Source: Archangiaceae bacterium
Lineage (GTDB): Bacteria; Myxococcota; Myxococcia; Myxococcales; Myxococcaceae
Direction of reading: 5' to 3'
Length of the DNA: 64,000 nt
Assembly: GCA_016714225.1 (NCBI GenBank)
Contig: JADJNS010000006.1
Span: forward strand, 558,001 to 622,000
Of this stretch, positions 62,875-64,000 are shown one piece after another (within the stretch, counting starts at the first letter, position 1; each line of letters begins with the position of its first letter). Made by a program: the position numbers and the translations under genes. Below the pieces are notes generated by a model that ran no database searches, was not told where the DNA came from, and saw only the letters and a list, made by a program, of their open reading frames with translations.

Positions 62875-63342
62875 GTGTTCAAGCTCCAGAGCGAAGCCGA
62901 ACTGGTGGCGACCTTTCGACCGAAAGATCGGCCCACCATCGAGGTGCCGAAGGAACTGAGCTTTCCCCTCCTGGTGCGCGACTATGTGTCGTGGCTGCAC
63001 CCCGCAGGCGGGTGGGCGTTCATGGTGTTCGCGGTGCCGGGCGGGGTGCCCACCGGCATCGTGTTCGACACCAACCCGGGCGGTGACATCGCGGTGCCGG
63101 TGATGTGCGACTGGTGCCATCACTCGGGGGTGGGCACCGAGGTCGGGCTGCTCACCGCGCGCCTCAACGCGAGAAAGCGGGTCGGCATTCGGGTGTGCTC
63201 CGACCTGAGCTGCAAGCAGAAGCTCGAAGACGAGGCCAACCGCACCGGGCGCAGCGTGCTGCCGGCGATGCAGAAGCTGATGGCGCGCGTGGCACGGTTC
63301 GCCACCGAGGCGCTGAAGATCGACCTGCAGCGAACGCCGTGA
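62875..63342 (+). CDS. FBP domain zinc protein (EF-G-binding family)
   Basis: 155 residues from GTG 62875, placed just before FKLQSEAELVATF; the frame is open further upstream, but that part is repeat-derived low complexity. The C-terminal half has a treble-clef type zinc site: CDWCHHSG, then GIRVCSDLSCKQKL, with the GxxxCxxLxC ending typical of FBP-domain proteins that bind elongation factor G. The N-terminal domain (GWAFMVFAVPGG) is the helical and beta part of the same family. It would bind the ribosomal translocase and affect fusidic-acid sensitivity or ribosome recycling. It is divergent from the helicase. Confidence 0.82.
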   Translation: MFKLQSEAELVATFRPKDRPTIEVPKELSFPLLVRDYVSWLHPAGGWAFMVFAVPGGVPTGIVFDTNPGGDIAVPVMCDWCHHSGVGTEVGLLTARLNARKRVGIRVCSDLSCKQKLEDEANRTGRSVLPAMQKLMARVARFATEALKIDLQRTP

Positions 63343-63346
63343 GCTC

Positions 63347-64000
63347 TCAGGGCGGCACCCAGCCCGGTACGCCGGGCAGCTCTCTCTTGAGGTAGGCGAG
63401 AAAGGCGCGCAGGCGCTGCGGTATCGGCCGCACCGGCAGCATCACCGCGAAGGTGGGCAGCGGCCTGCTGAACGCGCCCGGCACCAGCTCGACCAGGTCG
63501 CCGCGCTCGAGGTCTTCGTGCACCACGAAGCGCGCCACCAGCACCGGGCCGTGGTCGCCCAGCGCCAGCTGGCGCAGCCCGAGCGAGCTGTTCATGTCGA
63601 CCGCGGTGTTCTTGCGAATCACCACCGGCCCGCCGGGCCCTTCGAGGCGCTCGGTCGGGGCGCTGTCGTAGGTCGACACCGGCACGTTCTGCAGCGCGGC
63701 CAGGGTGCGCACCCGGGGGTGCTCTCTCGCCCAGCGCGTCGAGGCCACCACGGTGAAGCCGTAGGCGCCCAGCGGGGTGGCGATGAGGTCGGGGTTGCCC
63801 ACGCCTCCGATGCGCACCGCGAGGTCGACCCGGTCTTGCACCAGGTCGACGCGGCGGTCGGTGGCCTCGAGATGAAAGCTCACCTCGGGGTGCAGCCTTT
63901 GAAACCGCGCGGCGATGGGGGTGAGCACGCACAGCCCGAAGGTCACCGCGGTGTTGACGCGAATCGGCCCGGCGATGCGGTCGGGGCCGGGGCGCAGCTC
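63347..64000 (-). CDS. LysR-type regulator, substrate-binding domain, truncated by window edge
   Basis: The frame ending at 63347 is open to the window end and reads as the C-terminal effector-binding domain of a LysR-type regulator: RIAGPIRVNTAVTFG, PIAARFQRLHPEVSFHLEATD, LVQDRVDLAVRIGGV, FVVHEDLERGDLVELVPG and AFLAYLKRELPG. The DNA-binding helix-turn-helix lies outside. The target may be the gene on the other side of the missing start. It is convergent with the FBP gene, four bases apart. Confidence 0.85.
   Translation of the reverse strand, partial: ELRPGPDRIAGPIRVNTAVTFGLCVLTPIAARFQRLHPEVSFHLEATDRRVDLVQDRVDLAVRIGGVGNPDLIATPLGAYGFTVVASTRWAREHPRVRTLAALQNVPVSTYDSAPTERLEGPGGPVVIRKNTAVDMNSSLGLRQLALGDHGPVLVARFVVHEDLERGDLVELVPGAFSRPLPTFAVMLPVRPIPQRLRAFLAYLKRELPGVPGWVPP

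Overview
The window is very GC-rich, with GC-saturated third codon positions throughout. It carries MopE-type Gly-rich lipoproteins, an FBP-type zinc protein and dense accessory metabolism. This fits a myxobacterium (Myxococcota); that is an inference from style and gene content, since no rRNA or marker gene is present.

Region 1 (1-43.9 kb) is an array of radical SAM (rSAM) genes in several tightly coupled runs on both strands. It holds B12-binding rSAMs (1409, 13846, 22764, 35699), an SPL-like rSAM (3079), two tandem double-rSAM proteins (20814, 22764) and single-domain paralogues (6032, 11920, 19424, 25142). It also holds fusions: rSAM-peroxiredoxin (26967), rSAM-Gfo/Idh/MocA (32712), rSAM-methyltransferase (42154), and an atypical rSAM with a stretched cysteine motif (38460). 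Between them lie tailoring enzymes: an MBL hydrolase, an amidohydrolase, PhyH, JmjC-like and 2OG oxygenases, a flavin halogenase-like enzyme, a UbiA prenyltransferase, a squalene-cyclase-like protein fused to an MpaB/DUF2236 domain, and two DUF483-like Cys-Cys proteins. I see no precursor peptide, regulator or transporter here. The contents look like a pathway to a small molecule, possibly a prenyl or terpenoid one, that is not recognisable from the sequence.

Region 2 (44.0-53.9 kb) is a His-Xaa-Ser (Hxs) type RiPP locus. A secreted MopE-repeat protein is coupled to HxsD, a second small HxsD-like protein, the maturase HxsB, and a 100-residue precursor ending in fourteen Ser-His-Gly repeats. 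Two more rSAMs follow in the same direction. A further rSAM, a Tat-exported protein and one divergent rSAM follow. In total 19 genes carry 21 rSAM domains with cysteine motifs, counting the atypical one in 38460.

Region 3 (53.9-64 kb) has a polytopic membrane protein, an SbcC-like ATPase, a damaged SbcD-like nuclease and a SNF2-type helicase broken into several frames. It ends with an FBP zinc protein and a LysR regulator cut by the window edge.

Two cautions apply. Several genes carry single-base frameshifts in C runs (10372, 32544, 43277) or an in-frame stop (4108), and one rSAM lacks a usable start codon (52371), so the assembly may contain residual errors. A dispersed palindromic repeat family occurs five times, twice inside genes and translated in frame.
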